Source: PNNG01 sp964577055 (GTDB lineage: Bacteria; Bacteroidota; Bacteroidia; UBA7662). Taken from it: a stretch of DNA of 64,000 nucleotides. The number at the start of each line of letters is the position of its first letter. Position 1 is the stretch's first letter. The translations under genes were made by a program, and so were the position numbers. A model generated the notes under the pieces. That model searched no databases, was not told where the DNA came from, and was given only the letters and a program-made list of their open reading frames with translations. The stretch covers positions 186,001 through 250,000 of the forward strand of contig CAZNWC010000003.1 of the NCBI GenBank assembly GCA_964577055.1. The letters are read 5' to 3'. Of this stretch, positions 19,002 to 28,538 are shown one piece after another.

Positions 19002-20405
19002 ATGCAATTCGATCTTGTGGTCATCGGTGCCGGTCCTGGCGGTTATGTAGCAGCCATTCGTGCAGCCCAACTGGGTTTAAAAACAGCCATTGTTGAGCGT
19101 TACAATACGCTTGGTGGTACTTGTTTGAATGTAGGTTGTATTCCTTCGAAGGCCATGCTCGATTCATCAGAGCATTACCACAATGCAGCGCATACCTTCA
19201 AAACGCATGGCATTGAGTTGAGCAATTTGCAGGTGAATTTGCCGCAGATGGTGGCCCGAAAAAACGACGTGGTGAAGCAAAACGTGGATGGTATTTCTTT
19301 TTTGATGAAGAAAAACAAAATCACCGTCTTTCACGGGCATGGCACCTTTGCCGACAAGCACAGTTTGCTGATTGCCAAAAATGATGGCAGCAGTGAAACC
19401 ATTACGGCCAAAAACTTCATCATTGCCACGGGCAGCAAACCGGCGAGTGTGCCGGGCATTGCCATCGACAAAAAGCGCATCATCACCTCTACCGAAGCCC
19501 TCAACCTGCCCGAAGTGCCCAAGCACATGGTGGTGATTGGTGGTGGGGTTATTGGCATGGAGATGGGCTCGGTGTACGCGCGCTTGGGCTGTAAGATCAC
19601 TGTGATTGAGTTTACCGAAAGTCTTATTCCCACCATGGATGCTGCTTTGGGCAAAGAACTCCAAAAAGTGTTGGGCAAGTTGGGCTTCGATTTTCATTTC
19701 GGTCACAAGGTTACCCAAGTGGTTACCAAGGGCAAACAAACGGTGGTGACTTTTGAAGAGCTCAAAACGGGCGAGGTCAAAGAGATAAAGGCCGATTATA
19801 CCTTGGTTTCGGTGGGCCGCCGTCCGTATACCGATCAATTGGGACTCGACAAGGCCGGTTTGGCTACCGACGAACGTGGCCGCATTGCGGTGAACGAACA
19901 TTTGCAAACGGCTGAGCCCCATATTTTCGCCATTGGTGATGTGGTACGCGGGGCCATGTTGGCGCACAAAGCCGAAGAAGAAGGAGTGTTTGTGGCAGAA
20001 TATTTGGCTGGACAAAAACCGCACATCAACTATTTATTGATTCCGAATGTGGTGTATACCTGGCCTGAAGTGGCTGGGGTGGGGCATACCGAACAAGAGC
20101 TCAAAGCCCAGGGCATTCCGTACAAAACGGGTAATTTCCCTTTCAAGGCCAGCGGTCGTGCCCGTGCGTCGATGGATACCGATGGTTTTGTGAAGGTGTA
20201 TGCGCACCAGCAAACCGATGAAATTTTGGGTGTGCATATGATTGGTCCACGTGTGGCCGACATGATTGCCGAGGCGGTGGTGGCCATGGAGTTTAGGGCC
20301 AGTGCTGAGGATATTGCCCGCATGAGCCATGCGCACCCCACTTATACCGAGGTGTTTAGGGAGGCGTGTTTGGCGGCGACGGGGAACAGGGCGATACATA
20401 TGTAG
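19002..20405 (+). CDS. lpdA: Dihydrolipoyl dehydrogenase (E3)
   Basis: 467 residues, normal for E3, the flavoprotein that reoxidises dihydrolipoamide in pyruvate/2-oxoglutarate dehydrogenase and glycine cleavage complexes. It shows the FAD Rossmann motif GAGPGG (9-14), redox disulfide Cys41/Cys46 (GGTCLNVGCIPSK), the NAD motif GGGVIGMEMG, FAD motif 2 (IFAIGDV) and the C-terminal catalytic SHAHPTYTE with the His-Glu pair. The ORF is open back to 18921, but homology starts MQFDLVVIGAGPGG. It stands alone; E1/E2 genes are not in the window. Confidence 0.96.
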   Translation: MQFDLVVIGAGPGGYVAAIRAAQLGLKTAIVERYNTLGGTCLNVGCIPSKAMLDSSEHYHNAAHTFKTHGIELSNLQVNLPQMVARKNDVVKQNVDGISFLMKKNKITVFHGHGTFADKHSLLIAKNDGSSETITAKNFIIATGSKPASVPGIAIDKKRIITSTEALNLPEVPKHMVVIGGGVIGMEMGSVYARLGCKITVIEFTESLIPTMDAALGKELQKVLGKLGFDFHFGHKVTQVVTKGKQTVVTFEELKTGEVKEIKADYTLVSVGRRPYTDQLGLDKAGLATDERGRIAVNEHLQTAEPHIFAIGDVVRGAMLAHKAEEEGVFVAEYLAGQKPHINYLLIPNVVYTWPEVAGVGHTEQELKAQGIPYKTGNFPFKASGRARASMDTDGFVKVYAHQQTDEILGVHMIGPRVADMIAEAVVAMEFRASAEDIARMSHAHPTYTEVFREACLAATGNRAIHM

Positions 20406-20422
20406 GCCAGGCTGGTGCGTGG

Positions 20423-20493
20423 GCCCCGCTGGCGCGGGGCTGTGGACGCTTCGCTGTGGGCGCTTTGCTGTGAGTGCCCCGCTGCGCGGGGGC
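20423..20493. repeat. Paired GC palindromes, probable diverged member of the dispersed repeat family
   Basis: GCCCCGC/GCGGGGC (20423-20440) and CCCCGC/GCGGGG (20477-20491) have centres about 52.5 bp apart with a spacer of about 35 nt. The spacing matches the clear repeat copies elsewhere, but spacer identity is low (about 16 of 35 by hand), so membership is tentative. The rest of 20406-20780 (lpdA-mraZ gap) holds no gene. Confidence 0.5.
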
Positions 20494-20520
20494 GGGGAGG
20501 TGCGTTTTTTGGGGGGTGGC

Positions 20521-20535
20521 TCCCACTTTCTCCCA
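20521..20535 (-). promoter_or_regulatory. Inverted copy of the MraZ-box core
   Basis: On the minus strand this reads TGGGA-N5-TGGGA. With its left flank it shares 15 of 15 bases (GTGGGAGAAAGTGGG) with the box before mraZ, in inverted orientation about 200 bp upstream. It is a possible second MraZ binding site. Confidence 0.5.
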
Positions 20536-20719
20536 CAACTGCCTAAAAAATCGATTTTTTGAGGTTCTGTGGTGGTGCTTGAGGGCATTGCGGGGAATGT
20601 ATTTTTTGTTTTTCAGTGTTTCTTTTCGGGCTGGATACAGGTATCATATGCGTTTTTGCGCCTGAAACAATGTTTGTCTATTGCAATATCGCTGTGGATA
20701 AAAACGAAGTGTTTTAAGG

Positions 20720-20744
20720 TGGGAGAAAGTGGGGGATTGTGGAA
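20720..20744 (+). promoter_or_regulatory. MraZ operator (three direct repeats)
   Basis: TGGGA (20720), TGGGG (20730) and TGGAA (20740) lie at exact 10-bp intervals with 5-bp spacers, the architecture of known MraZ boxes (TGGGN-N5 repeats). They end 36 nt before mraZ. MraZ is known to repress its own dcw operon through such repeats. Confidence 0.85.
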
Positions 20745-20780
20745 TAGTTCATACCTTAGTGTTTGTAAAAGTCCACACCC

Positions 20781-21230
20781 GTGACCCAATTCCTCGGAGA
20801 ATACGAACTCAAGCTCGATGCAAAAGGCCGCCTGGTTTTGCCAGCCGGTTTGATGCGTCAACTGCCGGCCGAAGCGGCGGGCAGGCTGGTGGTGAACCGG
20901 GGTTTCGAAAAGTGCCTGGTATTGTATCCGGCCAGTGAGTGGGACGGTATTGTGGCCGAGGTGAACAAGCTCAATCCTTATGTAAAGGAAAACCGCGAGT
21001 TTGTGCGCTATTTCCTGCGTGGAGCTTCGCCCTTGGAGCTCGATGCCGCCAACCGCATTAATTTGCCCAATCCGCTTTTGGAGTACGCAGCCATTGAAAA
21101 GGATGTGGTGCTGTTTGGCAATCTCAACAAAATTGAAATCTGGTCGAAGCAATTGTACACCGACATGCTCAACAATGAGCCCGGTGATTTTTCTGCGTTG
21201 GCCGAAAAGGTGATGGGAGGTAGGCTGTGA
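20781..21230 (+). CDS. mraZ: Transcriptional regulator MraZ
   Basis: 149 residues from a GTG start. There are two AbrB-like swapped-hairpin domains: the first opens FLGEYELKLDAKGRLVLP and the second contains SPLELDAANRINLPNPLLEYA. MraZ proteins form ring oligomers that bind TGGGN direct repeats and control the dcw operon; such repeats lie just upstream. It is the first gene of the division and cell-wall cluster and overlaps rsmH by 4 nt. Confidence 0.96.
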   Translation: MTQFLGEYELKLDAKGRLVLPAGLMRQLPAEAAGRLVVNRGFEKCLVLYPASEWDGIVAEVNKLNPYVKENREFVRYFLRGASPLELDAANRINLPNPLLEYAAIEKDVVLFGNLNKIEIWSKQLYTDMLNNEPGDFSALAEKVMGGRL

Positions 21231-22138
21231 CCGCAACGGCTTACCACCGTCCGGTGATGCTGAACGAGTGTCTCGAAGGCCTCGACCTCCAGTCTGGCGG
21301 CACCTATGTAGATGTAACTTTTGGCGGCGGTGGGCACAGCCGGGCCATCCTCGATCGATTGGGGGCGCAAGGTCGTCTCCTCGCGTTCGACCAGGATCCC
21401 GACGTGCAAGCCCATCTACCCCAGGATGGGCGCTTCACTTTTGTAGACGCCAACTTCCGCCATCTGAAGCGCTTTTTGCGCCTCCACGGGGCCTTGCCGG
21501 TGGATGGTATTTTGGCCGATTTAGGGGTGAGCTCACACCAATTCGACGAGGCTGAACGCGGTTTCAGCTTTCGTTTTGATGCTGAACTCGATATGCGCAT
21601 GGACACCCGTGCTGAGCGCAGTGCCCGCGAATTGTTGAACGAAGCCTCAGAAGAAGAGCTGCGCCGCATTTTCCGCTTGTACGGCGAGCTTACCAATGCC
21701 GGCAGGGTGGCAAAACTGGTGGTGCTGGCCCGCAGCAAGGGCGAGTTGCGTACCATTGAGCAGCTCAAGGCTGCCATCGCACCGGCCATGGGCAACGACA
21801 AACCATCGAAGTTCTACGCCAAGGTTTTTCAAGCCTTGCGGATTGAGCTCAACGAAGAAATGGAAGCCTTGCAGGAATTTCTGTTGCAATGTACCGAGGT
21901 TATCAAGCCCGGTGGTCGCTTGGTTGTGATGAGCTACCATTCGCTCGAAGACCGTTTGGTAAAGCACCTGATCAAGCAGGGCAATTTGGAAGGCAAGGTA
22001 GAGAAAGATTTTTACGGCAACGATTTGCGGCCTTTTGATCCGGTTAACGGCAGGGCCATTGTGGCTTCGGATGCCGAGCAGTTGGAAAATCCACGCGCCC
22101 GCAGCGCCAAACTGAGGATAGGAGTCCGCCGCGCATGA
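21227..22138 (+). CDS. rsmH: 16S rRNA (cytosine1402-N4)-methyltransferase
   Basis: 303 residues of the RsmH/MraW family, which methylates C1402 in the 16S rRNA P-site region using SAM. Visible are YVDVTFGGGGHSRAIL (SAM loop), DGILADLGVSSHQFD, the conserved RGFSFR and DMRMD segments, and SYHSLEDRLVK near the C-terminus. It starts with GTG inside the mraZ stop codon and overlaps the ftsL-like gene as ATGA. Confidence 0.96.
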   Translation: MTATAYHRPVMLNECLEGLDLQSGGTYVDVTFGGGGHSRAILDRLGAQGRLLAFDQDPDVQAHLPQDGRFTFVDANFRHLKRFLRLHGALPVDGILADLGVSSHQFDEAERGFSFRFDAELDMRMDTRAERSARELLNEASEEELRRIFRLYGELTNAGRVAKLVVLARSKGELRTIEQLKAAIAPAMGNDKPSKFYAKVFQALRIELNEEMEALQEFLLQCTEVIKPGGRLVVMSYHSLEDRLVKHLIKQGNLEGKVEKDFYGNDLRPFDPVNGRAIVASDAEQLENPRARSAKLRIGVRRA

Positions 22139-22512
22139 ATACCTACAAGCCCAAAAACGAAACACGTGCGCAAGCGGCCGAAAGCACGCCCAAAAGTGGT
22201 CGGCGCATCAACCTGTTTGGTTTGTTTGATCCCGAGCGCTACCTCAAAGCGCAGGCGGTGGGCAAAAACCTGCCATTTGTGCTCTACTGCAGCGTATTGG
22301 TCTTGCTCTACATTGCCAATGCGCACATGGTAGAAAAGCGCATTCGCAGCATCAACAAGCTCGAAAACGAGCTCCAGGATTTGAGGGCCGAGTACATCAC
22401 CCTCAAAAGTGAATTGATGTACCTGAGCAAACAAAGTGAAGTGGCCAAAAGGGTGGAGGTTGCCGGCTTAAAGGAGCTGCGATCGGCACCCAAAAAGATA
22501 TACATCGACTGA
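22135..22512 (+). CDS. ftsL: FtsL-like division protein
   Basis: 125 residues: a basic N-terminal tail, one transmembrane helix (about 46-62) and a periplasmic coiled coil with heptad-like leucines (about 70-105). Sequence similarity to FtsL is weak across bacteria, so the call rests on topology and on position between rsmH and ftsI, where ftsL sits in dcw clusters. FtsL forms the FtsQLB complex that activates FtsWI septal synthesis. It overlaps the next gene by one base (TGATG). Confidence 0.8.
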   Translation: MNTYKPKNETRAQAAESTPKSGRRINLFGLFDPERYLKAQAVGKNLPFVLYCSVLVLLYIANAHMVEKRIRSINKLENELQDLRAEYITLKSELMYLSKQSEVAKRVEVAGLKELRSAPKKIYID

Positions 22513-24605
22513 TGAGCGTGAAGCAAGATATCGTCAGGAGGATTTACCTCTCCTTTGCACTGATGGTGCTGGTGGGACTGGGCATTGTGTTCCAGGCTGC
22601 CCGTATCCAAACGGTGGAGGGAGCTTATTACCGCGAGCTGGCCGACAGTTTGACCACGGCTTACCGCAGCATTGAGGCCATACGCGGCAATATTTATGCA
22701 GCCGATGGCAGTTTGCTGGCCACCTCGGTGCCCATTTACGATGTGCGCATGGACACCCGGGTGGACGGTCTCACCGACGAACTTTTTGAAAACAAGGTGG
22801 ATTCACTGGCCATGGGTTTGGCCCACATTTTCGGTGATATGAGCGCGCGTGAATATGCCCGCAAAATCCGTGAAGGACGCCGCAAAGGCAAACGCAATCT
22901 GCTCATCAAGCGCAATATCAATTACGAAGAACTGCAGCGCGTGAAAAAACTCGCCTTGTTCAACCGCGGTCGCTACAAAGGCGGCATGGTGGTAGAGCAG
23001 AAGACCAAAAGAGAAATGCCATTCCGACATCTCGCCAGGCGCACCATCGGTTATGCCATTGCCGGTGTGGCGCCGGTGGGATTGGAGGGCGCTTTTGATG
23101 CTGAATTGGCGGGCATTGGAGGCAAGCGTCTGATGCAAAAAATCGCGGGTGGCGTTTGGATTCCAATCAACGACCGCGACGAAATAGAGCCGCGCCATGG
23201 CAACGACATTGTGACCACCATCGATGTGAACATACAGGACGTAACCGAAGCGGCCCTGCTCAAGGCTTTGGAGAAAAACAATGCCGACCACGGTACTGCC
23301 ATTGTGATGGAGGTGGCCACTGGCAAAATCAAAGCCATGGCCAATTTGGGTCGCGACAGTGAAGGCGGTTTGTACTACGAAAAATACAACTATGCCATTG
23401 GTGAAAGTGCAGAGCCTGGGTCTACCATGAAGTTGGCTTCGCTGATGGTGGCTTTGGAGCGGGGCGACGTGAAGTTGGCCGACAGCATTGATTTGGAGCG
23501 CGGTCAGTTTCGGTTTTACGACCGGGTCATGAAAGATTCGGAGAAGCACGATTACCGGAAGATGAGCGTCAAAGACCTTTTTGCTATCAGTTCCAATGTG
23601 GGTGTTTCGCGCCTTGTGAACGATTTGTATGGCCAAAACCCAAAGGCATTTTTGGCGGGTCTCGAACAATTGGGCCTGGGCAAGCTCACGGGCATCGAAA
23701 TCAAAGGGGAGGGCAAACCCGTGCTTAAAACGCCTGGTACCAAAGGCTGGAGCGGTGTAACCCTTCCTTGGATGAGTGTAGGTTATGAACTGCGCCTCAC
23801 GCCCTTGCAAGTGCTCACCTTGTACAATTCAGTTGCCAACGACGGCAAAATGATGCGCCCTTACCTGGTGCACGGGGTGCAGGAGTATGGCAAGGCAGTG
23901 AAAAAGTACAAGCCCGAAGTACTGCAAGCCAGCATTGCCAGTGCGTCAACTATCCATCAAGCCCGCGAACTGCTCGAACATGTGGCGGTGATGGGTACGG
24001 CCAAACATCTGCAAGGCAAACAATACGCCATTGCCGGCAAGACGGGTACTGCCCTCATTGCCGATAACAGTGCAGGCTACCGCGGAACGGTAAAGTACCG
24101 GGCCTCATTTGCCGGCTATTTTCCAGCCGACAAACCGCGCTACAGTGTGATTGTGGTGGTGAACAATCCGAGTGCCGGGGTGTATTACGGCGGTTATGTG
24201 GCTGGACCGGTGTTCAAGGAAATTGCCGACAAGGTGTACGCCTCGCACATCAATCCGTACTTGAACCAAGATCGTCCGACCGACGAGCAGCCCGACTACC
24301 TCATTGTAAAGGGTGGCCGCCGCGACGAAACCGAATATGTGTTGCGCAAGCTCGATTTCAAATACCAGGATGCGCCCGATGCCGAGTGGATCCGCCAGGC
24401 TGACAGCACGCAGCTCACCGAAGTATCCATCAAAGACAAGCTGGTACCACAGGTTACCGGCATGGGATTAAAAGATGCCGTTTTTCTGCTCGAAAATGCT
24501 GGTTTACGCGTGGTGCCCATAGGCCGCGGCAAGGTGGTGCGTCAGAGCATAAAAGCCGGCTCGGCCTATCGTAAAAACCAGGAAATCGTCATAGAACTCA
24601 GCTGA
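22512..24605 (+). CDS. ftsI: Division-specific penicillin-binding protein 3 with PASTA domain
   Basis: 697 residues: a short cytoplasmic tail, a transmembrane anchor (about 13-32), a pedestal domain and a transpeptidase with Ser304 in STMK, SSN at 360-362 and KTG at 510-512, all three motifs intact. A single C-terminal PASTA domain (about 635-697, VPQVTGMGLKDA...) is present, as in many Bacteroidota FtsI/Spo-VD-like PBPs. It cross-links septal peptidoglycan with FtsW, encoded downstream. Confidence 0.95.
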   Translation: MSVKQDIVRRIYLSFALMVLVGLGIVFQAARIQTVEGAYYRELADSLTTAYRSIEAIRGNIYAADGSLLATSVPIYDVRMDTRVDGLTDELFENKVDSLAMGLAHIFGDMSAREYARKIREGRRKGKRNLLIKRNINYEELQRVKKLALFNRGRYKGGMVVEQKTKREMPFRHLARRTIGYAIAGVAPVGLEGAFDAELAGIGGKRLMQKIAGGVWIPINDRDEIEPRHGNDIVTTIDVNIQDVTEAALLKALEKNNADHGTAIVMEVATGKIKAMANLGRDSEGGLYYEKYNYAIGESAEPGSTMKLASLMVALERGDVKLADSIDLERGQFRFYDRVMKDSEKHDYRKMSVKDLFAISSNVGVSRLVNDLYGQNPKAFLAGLEQLGLGKLTGIEIKGEGKPVLKTPGTKGWSGVTLPWMSVGYELRLTPLQVLTLYNSVANDGKMMRPYLVHGVQEYGKAVKKYKPEVLQASIASASTIHQARELLEHVAVMGTAKHLQGKQYAIAGKTGTALIADNSAGYRGTVKYRASFAGYFPADKPRYSVIVVVNNPSAGVYYGGYVAGPVFKEIADKVYASHINPYLNQDRPTDEQPDYLIVKGGRRDETEYVLRKLDFKYQDAPDAEWIRQADSTQLTEVSIKDKLVPQVTGMGLKDAVFLLENAGLRVVPIGRGKVVRQSIKAGSAYRKNQEIVIELS

Positions 24606-26065
24606 TGCCAAGTTTACGCGACATATTGTACAAAGCTGGGGCCGTTGAAATACACGGCAGCACCGACCGTGACATCACGGCCGTAGCCCTCGACTCGCGC
24701 AAGGTAGTGGCCGGTGCCGTATTTGTGGCGGTACGCGGCAGTGCCACCGATGGCCACCAATACATGGCCAAAGCAGTGGAGCTGGGTGCAACCGCCATTG
24801 TGTGCGAAGAGTTGCCCGCTGCACGTGCGGCTGGCATCACGTATGTGCGTGTGCCCGACAGCAGCAAGGCCCTTGCCTGGTTGGCTTGCAACTTTTACGA
24901 CAATCCATCTGAAAAACTCAAGCTCGTAGGCATTACCGGCACCAATGGCAAAACCACCACGGTGAATTTGCTCTTTGCGCTGTTTACCCGTATGGGCTAC
25001 CCCTGTGGTTTGTTGTCGACCGTGGGCAACCGCATTGGCAACCGCAGTTTGGAAGCCACGCATACCACGCCCGATGCCGTGACCATCAATGCCCTCTTGG
25101 CCGAGATGGTGGAGGCCGGATGCAGTCACGCCTTCATGGAAGTGAGTTCGCATGCCGCACACCAGCACCGCATAGAGGGTTTGGCATTTGATGTGGCCAT
25201 TTTTAGCAACATCACCCACGACCACCTCGATTACCACGGCACCTTTGACCATTACCTCAAGGCCAAGAAGTCGTTTTTCGACCGTTTGTCGGCCGAGGCG
25301 GTGGCCTTGGTGAACCGCGACGATAAAAATGGCCTGGTGATGACCCAAAACACCAAGGCCAAGGTGCAGACTTTTTCACTGCGGCAGGAAGCCGATTTGA
25401 AGGCTAAAGTGCTCGAAAACAATTTCGCTGGTTTGCATTTGCTGTTAGATGGCACCGATTTCCACAGCGGCTTGATAGGCAGCTTTAACGCCTACAATTT
25501 GCTGGCGGTGTATGGCGCAGCCATTGCTTTGGGCGAAGACAAGCTCGAGGTGCTCACAGCACTTTCATCTTTGGCTGCACCCAGCGGTAGGTTCGACTAT
25601 GTGCGCAGTGCCAAACTCATTACCGGTATTGTTGATTATGCCCATACGCCCGATGCATTGGAGAATGTGTTGCGCACCATCCGCGACATCCGGCAGGGCA
25701 ACGAACGCATCATTACGGTGGTGGGTTGCGGTGGCGATCGCGACAAAACCAAACGCCCTGTGATGGCTGAACTGGCTGCCCGCATGAGCGATAAAGCCAT
25801 TTTAACCAGCGACAATCCCCGCACCGAAGATCCCGAGCGGATCCTCGACGAGATGCAGGCCGGTTTGTCGCTCGAGCAAAAAATCAACACCCTGCGCATC
25901 AGCGACCGTGCCGAAGCCATTCGCGCGGCCTGCCTGTTGGCCTTGCCTGGCGACATCATTTTGGTGGCCGGCAAGGGGCATGAAACCTACCAGGACATTG
26001 CCGGGGTAAAACACCCTTTTGACGACAAAGCCGAACTCCTCAAAAACCTTGAAAGCCTGAAATAA
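24605..26065 (+). CDS. murE: UDP-MurNAc-L-Ala-D-Glu:meso-DAP ligase
   Basis: 486 residues of the Mur ligase family, adding the third stem-peptide residue. The ATP loop is GITGTNGKTTT. The substrate-specificity motif DNPR (TSDNPRTEDP) indicates meso-diaminopimelate rather than lysine, so the cell should have DAP-type peptidoglycan. HEVSSHAAHQHR-like and GKGHETYQ segments are also conserved. The start overlaps the ftsI stop by one base, as does its own stop with mraY. Confidence 0.96.
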   Translation: MPSLRDILYKAGAVEIHGSTDRDITAVALDSRKVVAGAVFVAVRGSATDGHQYMAKAVELGATAIVCEELPAARAAGITYVRVPDSSKALAWLACNFYDNPSEKLKLVGITGTNGKTTTVNLLFALFTRMGYPCGLLSTVGNRIGNRSLEATHTTPDAVTINALLAEMVEAGCSHAFMEVSSHAAHQHRIEGLAFDVAIFSNITHDHLDYHGTFDHYLKAKKSFFDRLSAEAVALVNRDDKNGLVMTQNTKAKVQTFSLRQEADLKAKVLENNFAGLHLLLDGTDFHSGLIGSFNAYNLLAVYGAAIALGEDKLEVLTALSSLAAPSGRFDYVRSAKLITGIVDYAHTPDALENVLRTIRDIRQGNERIITVVGCGGDRDKTKRPVMAELAARMSDKAILTSDNPRTEDPERILDEMQAGLSLEQKINTLRISDRAEAIRAACLLALPGDIILVAGKGHETYQDIAGVKHPFDDKAELLKNLESLK

Positions 26066-27201
26066 TGTTGTACTACCTGTTTGATTACCTCGACAAGCAA
26101 TTCGACCTGGCCGGTGCGGGGGTGTTTCAGTTCATTTCGTTCAGGGCCTCACTGGCGGCCATTTTGAGTTTGCTGCTCAGCCTTTTCATTGGCAAGCGCA
26201 TCATCAATTTCCTTAAACGCAAACAAATTGGCGAAACCATCCGCACGGTGGGTCCTGAGAGCCATTTCAGCAAAAAAGGCACGCCTACCATGGGGGGAAT
26301 CATCATCTTGGTTTCCATTATCCTGCCCACCTTGTTGGTGGCCAAGGTGGAGAACATTTATGTGCTGGTGATGTTGCTGGCCACCATTTGGATGGGTGCC
26401 ATTGGCTTTACCGATGATTACATCAAGGTGTTTTTGAAAAACAAACAAGGCCTGCGCTCCAAGTTCAAGATCATGGGGCAGGTAGGTTTGGGCATCATCA
26501 TCGCCGCCACGCTCTTTTACCACCCCGATGTGCAGGACATCGCCTTGCAGACCAACTTGCCCATCGGCAAATCGCTTTTTAGTTACGCCAATTTGGCGCC
26601 TTCGCCCGGCTTGGCTTGGGTGATTTACTTTGCGGTCATCATCTTCATCGTAACCGCCGTAACCAATGCGGTGAATCTTACCGATGGCATCGATGGTTTG
26701 GCGGCGGGTGTTTCGGCCATTGTGGGAACGGGCCTCGGCATTTTGGCCTATATGAGCGGTAACACCATTTTGGCCGATTACCTCAACATCCTGTATGTGC
26801 CCATGTCGGGCGAGGTGGTGGTGTTTTTGGCTGCCCTCGTAGGCGCTTGCATCGGCTTTATTTGGTACAACAGCTTTCCGGCACAGGTTTTCATGGGCGA
26901 TACCGGTTCGCTGGCCCTGGGTGGTGCTTTTGCTGCCGTGGCCATCATCATCAAGATGGAATTGCTGTTGCCCATTTTGTGCGGCATTTTCTTCGTAGAA
27001 AGCCTGTCGGTGATCATTCAAGTGGCCTACTTCAAGTACACCAAAAAGAAATACGGTGAAGGTCGCCGCATCTTCAAGATGTCGCCCTTGCACCACCACT
27101 ATGAACTCAAAGGTATTCCCGAGCCCAAAATCGTGACCCGCTTTTGGATCGTCACCATTTTCCTTGTCATCGTTACCATCGCCTTGTTGAAGCTGAGATA
27201 A
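26065..27201 (+). CDS. mraY: Phospho-N-acetylmuramoyl-pentapeptide transferase
   Basis: 378 residues with about 10 transmembrane helices. MraY transfers phospho-MurNAc-pentapeptide to undecaprenyl phosphate to make lipid I. Signature segments are KKGTPTMGG, FTDDYIK (aspartate pair), NLTDGIDGLAAG, MGDTGSLALGG and the histidine-rich SPLHHHYEL near the C-terminus. It shares one base with murE and one with murD. Confidence 0.97.
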   Translation: MLYYLFDYLDKQFDLAGAGVFQFISFRASLAAILSLLLSLFIGKRIINFLKRKQIGETIRTVGPESHFSKKGTPTMGGIIILVSIILPTLLVAKVENIYVLVMLLATIWMGAIGFTDDYIKVFLKNKQGLRSKFKIMGQVGLGIIIAATLFYHPDVQDIALQTNLPIGKSLFSYANLAPSPGLAWVIYFAVIIFIVTAVTNAVNLTDGIDGLAAGVSAIVGTGLGILAYMSGNTILADYLNILYVPMSGEVVVFLAALVGACIGFIWYNSFPAQVFMGDTGSLALGGAFAAVAIIIKMELLLPILCGIFFVESLSVIIQVAYFKYTKKKYGEGRRIFKMSPLHHHYELKGIPEPKIVTRFWIVTIFLVIVTIALLKLR

Positions 27202-28538
27202 TGGCCGACAAAATTGTCATACTGGGAGCAGGAGAAAGCGGCGTAGGTGCTGCTGTGCTGGCAAAGAAGCTGGGGGCCGACGTATTGGTGTCGGACGCCG
27301 GAGCCATCAAGCCTGCCCAGCTGGCAACGCTCGCGGCATTGGGCGTGCGCACCGAGCAAGGTGGGCATACCGAGGCCGAGCTCTTGCGGGCAACAGAGGT
27401 GATCAAGAGTCCGGGCATCCCCGACAACCTGCCGCTATTGCAGCGGCTGCGTGCTGCCGGGGTACCTATCATCAACGAGTTGGAATATGCCGCGCGCCAC
27501 ACCAAAGCCAAACTCATTGGCATTACCGGTACAAACGGCAAAACCACTACCACGCTGCTGACTTACCACATCTTCAAATCGGCTGGACTCAAAGTAGGCT
27601 TGGCAGGCAATGTGGGCAAAAGTTTTGCGCGGCAGGTGGCCGAAGAGGACTTTGATTACTACGTCCTCGAAATCAGCAGTTTTCAGCTCGATGGCATGTT
27701 TGCCACGCGGCTGGATGTGGGTGTCATCACCAACATCACGCCCGACCACCTCGACCGTTACGACTACAAATTCGAAAACTACGTGGCCTCGAAGCTGCGC
27801 ATTGCCCAAAATATGGGTCCCGAGCAGGTGCTGGTGTACAATGCCGACGATCCGGTAACGGTACAAGCGCTGGAAGGCGCCAGCATCAAAGCCCGCAAAA
27901 TTCCCTTCAGTTATGGGCGCGCGCTTGCTGAGGGTGCATACAAAAATGAACACGACATTATTATCTGCATAAACCAAGAAACCATGACTGTGCCATTCGA
28001 CGAACTCTCGCTTAAAGGACGCCACAACGCTTACAACGCCATGGCGGCCAGCGTTCCCGCCCGTCTATTCGACATCCGCAAGGAAACCATCCGCGAAAGT
28101 CTCAGCAATTTTGAGCAGGTGGAGCACCGCTTGGAGAAGGTGGCTACCATCAAAGGGGTGGAATATGTAAACGACAGCAAGGCTACCAACGTAAACAGCA
28201 CCTGGTATGCCCTCGAAAGTTTTGGCGAACCCATTGTGTGGATTGCTGGCGGGGTTGACAAAGGCAACGACTACGACGTGCTCAAGGAATTGGTGAAAGA
28301 GCGGGTGAAGGCCATTGTGTGTTTGGGTACCGACAACCGCCGCATCCACGAGGCTTTTGGCGATTTGGTACCTGTGTTGGTGAATACCACCAGCATGGAA
28401 GAATGTGTGCGCATGGCCCACCACCTGGCGGTGAAAGGCGATGTGGTATTGTTGTCGCCGGCCTGTGCCAGCTTCGACCTGTTTGACAATTACGAGGACC
28501 GTGGCCGTCAATTCAAAAAATACGTAAAGGCACTCTGA
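27201..28538 (+). CDS. murD: UDP-MurNAc-L-Ala:D-Glu ligase
   Basis: 445 residues. The N-terminal Rossmann motif ILGAGESGVGAA is followed by the Mur-ligase ATP loop GITGTNGKTTTTLL, and DSKATNVNSTWYAL and LLSPACASFD(L)F are typical MurD motifs. It adds D-glutamate in the cytoplasm. The ORF is open upstream to 27144 within mraY, but the ATG at 27201 overlaps the mraY stop by one base and begins the homology. Confidence 0.96.
   Translation: MADKIVILGAGESGVGAAVLAKKLGADVLVSDAGAIKPAQLATLAALGVRTEQGGHTEAELLRATEVIKSPGIPDNLPLLQRLRAAGVPIINELEYAARHTKAKLIGITGTNGKTTTTLLTYHIFKSAGLKVGLAGNVGKSFARQVAEEDFDYYVLEISSFQLDGMFATRLDVGVITNITPDHLDRYDYKFENYVASKLRIAQNMGPEQVLVYNADDPVTVQALEGASIKARKIPFSYGRALAEGAYKNEHDIIICINQETMTVPFDELSLKGRHNAYNAMAASVPARLFDIRKETIRESLSNFEQVEHRLEKVATIKGVEYVNDSKATNVNSTWYALESFGEPIVWIAGGVDKGNDYDVLKELVKERVKAIVCLGTDNRRIHEAFGDLVPVLVNTTSMEECVRMAHHLAVKGDVVLLSPACASFDLFDNYEDRGRQFKKYVKAL

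Noticed and set aside
20423..20500. GC palindromes after lpdA as the lpdA terminator
   Set aside because: No T run follows the hairpins, and their spacing better fits the dispersed repeat family.
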